Source: an uncultured Ruminococcus sp.
GTDB lineage: Bacteria; Bacillota; Clostridia; Oscillospirales; Ruminococcaceae
Direction: 5' to 3'
Length of the DNA stretch: 25,086 bases
NCBI GenBank assembly: GCA_937894495.1
Contig: CALCRR010000043.1
Location: 1 to 25,086, forward strand
The translations under genes were made by a program, and so were the position numbers. Below are positions 22,906 to 25,086 of the stretch, piece after piece; position 1 is the first letter of the stretch; each line of letters opens with the position of its first letter. The notes beneath the pieces were generated by a model. It was not told where the DNA came from. It saw nothing but the letters and a program-made list of their open reading frames with translations, and did not search any database.

Positions 22906-25041
22906 ATGAAGCGTATAGACATCTGTGAAAACGGTATTTACGTAGTATTTGAGATAACCGACGAAAACGAGATAAAGCTGCTGCACTTTTCGCCGCTGCC
23001 TTTTAACGAGAGCGACATTGACCCCTTTTGCAAAGAAAAGGGCTTTGCACTTTTTAAAAAGACCAACGGCTTTCACCTTGTTGAGCTGCAGGTCAGCGGC
23101 ATAGACCGTGCAGGGGAGCGGCACGGCAATAAGTATATAGTCACCGCCCCCGGCTATCGAATGAAGTTCAAGGACTTCAAGGACCTTAATACTCAGCTTG
23201 GAAGAAAGCTTGAAATAACCTGCTTTGACGAGGAAACAGGACTTGAAACTGTGTCGCATATGCAGTTTTATAAGGATATCTCCACCGTGCGCTGCTGGAC
23301 AGAGGTGTTCAATAAGGGTACAGAAACTTGGTCAGTTGAGTACGTGTCCTCCTTCGCCCTCACAGGTATCGAGAAAGAGGGCGTGACCTCTCAGGACGAC
23401 AAGTTAAAGATCGGCATATGCCATAACTCCTGGCAGAGAGAGCTGCAGTGGCAGTTTTACAGCCTGGAGCAGGCAGGTCTCGGCATGGCTCAGCCGAGGG
23501 AGTTCCAGCATTCTTCAAAGGTGCTGGGGGTCACAAATGTGGGCAACTGGTCAGCTAAGGAGTATATCCCCATGGGATATCTGGAGAACACCGAGGTGGG
23601 TACTGCGCTGGTGTGGCAGATCGAAAACAATGGCTCATGGCACTGGGAGATATCCGACCAGGAGGGTCATCTCTATTTGCAGCTGAGCGGTCCCTCTGAG
23701 ATAGAGTCCCACTGGAGCAAGCAGCTTGCGCCGAATGAGAGCTTTGTGAGCGTGCCCTGCGCAGTTTCGGCAGTGAACGGCGGCTTTGATAAAGCCATTG
23801 GCGAGCTGACGAAATACCGCCGCATTATCCGCCGCAGAAACCGTGATAACAAGACCCTCGGGGTAATTTTCAACGACTATATGAACTGCCTATGGGGAGA
23901 CCCCACCGCAGAAAAGGAGTTCCCCCTTATCGACGCTGCCGCCGAGGCAGGCTGCGAGTATTTCTGCATTGACGCAGGCTGGTATGCCGACGGCTCATGG
24001 TGGGACTGGGTAGGCGAGTGGCAGGAGAGCCGCAAGCGCTTCCCAAACGGCGTCAAGGAGGTCACCGACTACATACGCAAAAAAGGTCTTATCCCGGGAG
24101 TTTGGCTTGAGATAGAGGTCATGGGCATAAAGTGCCCCCTTGCGGATAAGCTGCCTGACAGCTGGTTCTTCACCCGCCACGGCAAAAGGGTCTACGACCG
24201 CAGCCGCTATCAGCTGGATTTCAGAAATGCCGAAGTGAGAGAGCACTGCCACGGGGTCATCGACAGGCTGGTGAAGGACTACGGCGTTGGCTATATAAAA
24301 ATGGATTACAATATCGAGCCCGGCATAGGCACCGAGCATGACGCCGACAGCTTCGGCGACGGTCTGCTGGGTCATGAGAGAGCCTACATAAAATGGCTCG
24401 ACGAGGTGTTCCGGCGCCACCCCAGCCTTATCATCGAAAACTGCTCCAGCGGTGGGCTGAGAATGGACTATGCCATGCTTTCACGCTACTCCATACAGTC
24501 CACCTCAGACCAGGACGACTACCGCAAATATGCCACTATCGCCGCAAACTCCCCCTCAGCCCTCTGCCCCGAGCAGTCGGCTATCTGGAGCTACCCCATG
24601 ACCTCGGGGGACAGGGAAGAGGTGGTTTTCAACATGATAAACGCCATGCTCCTGAGAATACATCAGAGCGGTCATCTCGGCTTTATCGAGGAGGACCGCA
24701 AAGCCCTTGTTAAAGAGGGGATAGAGGTCTATAAAAGCATAAGGGGCGATATCAAAGAGAGTCTGCCCTTCTGGAGCTTGGGACTGTCCAAATTTTCGGA
24801 TAACTGGGTCTCACTGGGGCTTAAATGCGAGGGTAAGTCGTACCTGGCAGTCTGGAGAAGAGAGGGCAAAGACACCTGTATACTGCCCATAGAGCACCTT
24901 AAAGGCAAAAACACAGAGGTCGAGTGTATCTACCCAAGCTTTAATGAGTGCGAGTTCAGCTTTAACAAAAACAACGGCACCCTCAGCGTAAAACTTGACA
25001 AGCCCTATATTGCAAGACTGTTCAAACTGACCACAAAATAG
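22906..25041 (+). CDS. alpha-galactosidase, GH36 family
   Basis: 711 residues from the ATG at 22906 (GGAG about 8 nt upstream). GH36 enzymes remove alpha-1,6-galactose from melibiose, raffinose-type sugars and galactomannan. The first 320 or so residues form the beta-rich N-terminal domain. The barrel shows FCIDAGWYADGSWWDWVGEW, GLIPGVWLEIEV, the nucleophile in YIKMDYN (D467), ENCSSGGLRMDYAML and the probable acid/base region TSDQDDY (535-538), then WSYPMTSGDREEVVFNM. There is no signal peptide, so it acts on imported sugars. The family norm is about 720 residues. No transporter or regulator for galactosides lies beside it in the window; the last 45 nt hold nothing I can assign. Confidence 0.92.
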   Translation: MKRIDICENGIYVVFEITDENEIKLLHFSPLPFNESDIDPFCKEKGFALFKKTNGFHLVELQVSGIDRAGERHGNKYIVTAPGYRMKFKDFKDLNTQLGRKLEITCFDEETGLETVSHMQFYKDISTVRCWTEVFNKGTETWSVEYVSSFALTGIEKEGVTSQDDKLKIGICHNSWQRELQWQFYSLEQAGLGMAQPREFQHSSKVLGVTNVGNWSAKEYIPMGYLENTEVGTALVWQIENNGSWHWEISDQEGHLYLQLSGPSEIESHWSKQLAPNESFVSVPCAVSAVNGGFDKAIGELTKYRRIIRRRNRDNKTLGVIFNDYMNCLWGDPTAEKEFPLIDAAAEAGCEYFCIDAGWYADGSWWDWVGEWQESRKRFPNGVKEVTDYIRKKGLIPGVWLEIEVMGIKCPLADKLPDSWFFTRHGKRVYDRSRYQLDFRNAEVREHCHGVIDRLVKDYGVGYIKMDYNIEPGIGTEHDADSFGDGLLGHERAYIKWLDEVFRRHPSLIIENCSSGGLRMDYAMLSRYSIQSTSDQDDYRKYATIAANSPSALCPEQSAIWSYPMTSGDREEVVFNMINAMLLRIHQSGHLGFIEEDRKALVKEGIEVYKSIRGDIKESLPFWSLGLSKFSDNWVSLGLKCEGKSYLAVWRREGKDTCILPIEHLKGKNTEVECIYPSFNECEFSFNKNNGTLSVKLDKPYIARLFKLTTK

Positions 25042-25086
25042 AAAGGTATAGTTTTGTGCAATGCCTATTGGGGGAGACCCTTTTGA

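Noticed and set aside
25042..25086. Start of another gene (ATG at about 25060) after the alpha-galactosidase
   Set aside because: Only a few codons are visible, no convincing ribosome binding site lies at the right distance, and the frame cannot be judged.

Overview
The window looks like chromosomal DNA of a low-to-mid GC anaerobic Firmicute of the Ruminococcus / Oscillospiraceae type. The reasons are a paired glgC-glgD glycogen locus, spoIIE, nrdR, an AGCS-type amino-acid symporter, a Cys-less PurF-like protein, AGGAGG-type ribosome binding sites, and sigma-A-like promoters with near-consensus boxes 17 bp apart. No phage, IS or CRISPR signal is visible. The content is mostly core metabolism with unusual regulatory DNA around it.

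Left part (about 1-5660, minus strand): a purine operon read right to left, purE - purC - purF-like - purM - purN - purO-type IMP cyclohydrolase - start of a further ORF cut by the window edge. It begins at a very good promoter (5631-5659). A leader of about 230 nt follows, which can fold into a closed multi-hairpin domain and then an intrinsic terminator just before the purE ribosome binding site, an architecture typical of a riboswitch or attenuator. The PurF-like protein has lost its glutaminase residues but keeps the PRPP loop and the Fe-S cysteines.

Middle (5738-9425): a 73-residue protein of unknown function (minus), then rsmA/ksgA and spoIIE (plus). The spoIIE promoter may have the long-spacer Spo0A-type arrangement.

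Glycogen locus (9536-15875): glgB - glgC - glgD - a small DUF4177-like gene - glgA, closed by a strong terminator. A second terminator lies just upstream of glgA, so glgA should depend on read-through. GlgB carries a histone-H1-like Lys/Ala tail. Next come tRNA-Lys(TTT) and tRNA-Leu(TAG). After them is a gene for a cytoplasmic LacI-type ligand-binding domain joined to a GGDEF diguanylate cyclase, whose leader looks like a terminator/antiterminator switch.

Right part (18803-25041): nrdR (minus), then an alanine/glycine:cation symporter with 33-nt tandem repeats in its leader. Directly downstream is coaBC, which has an in-frame TGA at codon 10 and Asn at the position of the catalytic Cys. A small membrane protein and a GH36 alpha-galactosidase complete the window. 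Family names come from reading the proteins by eye; no database search was run.
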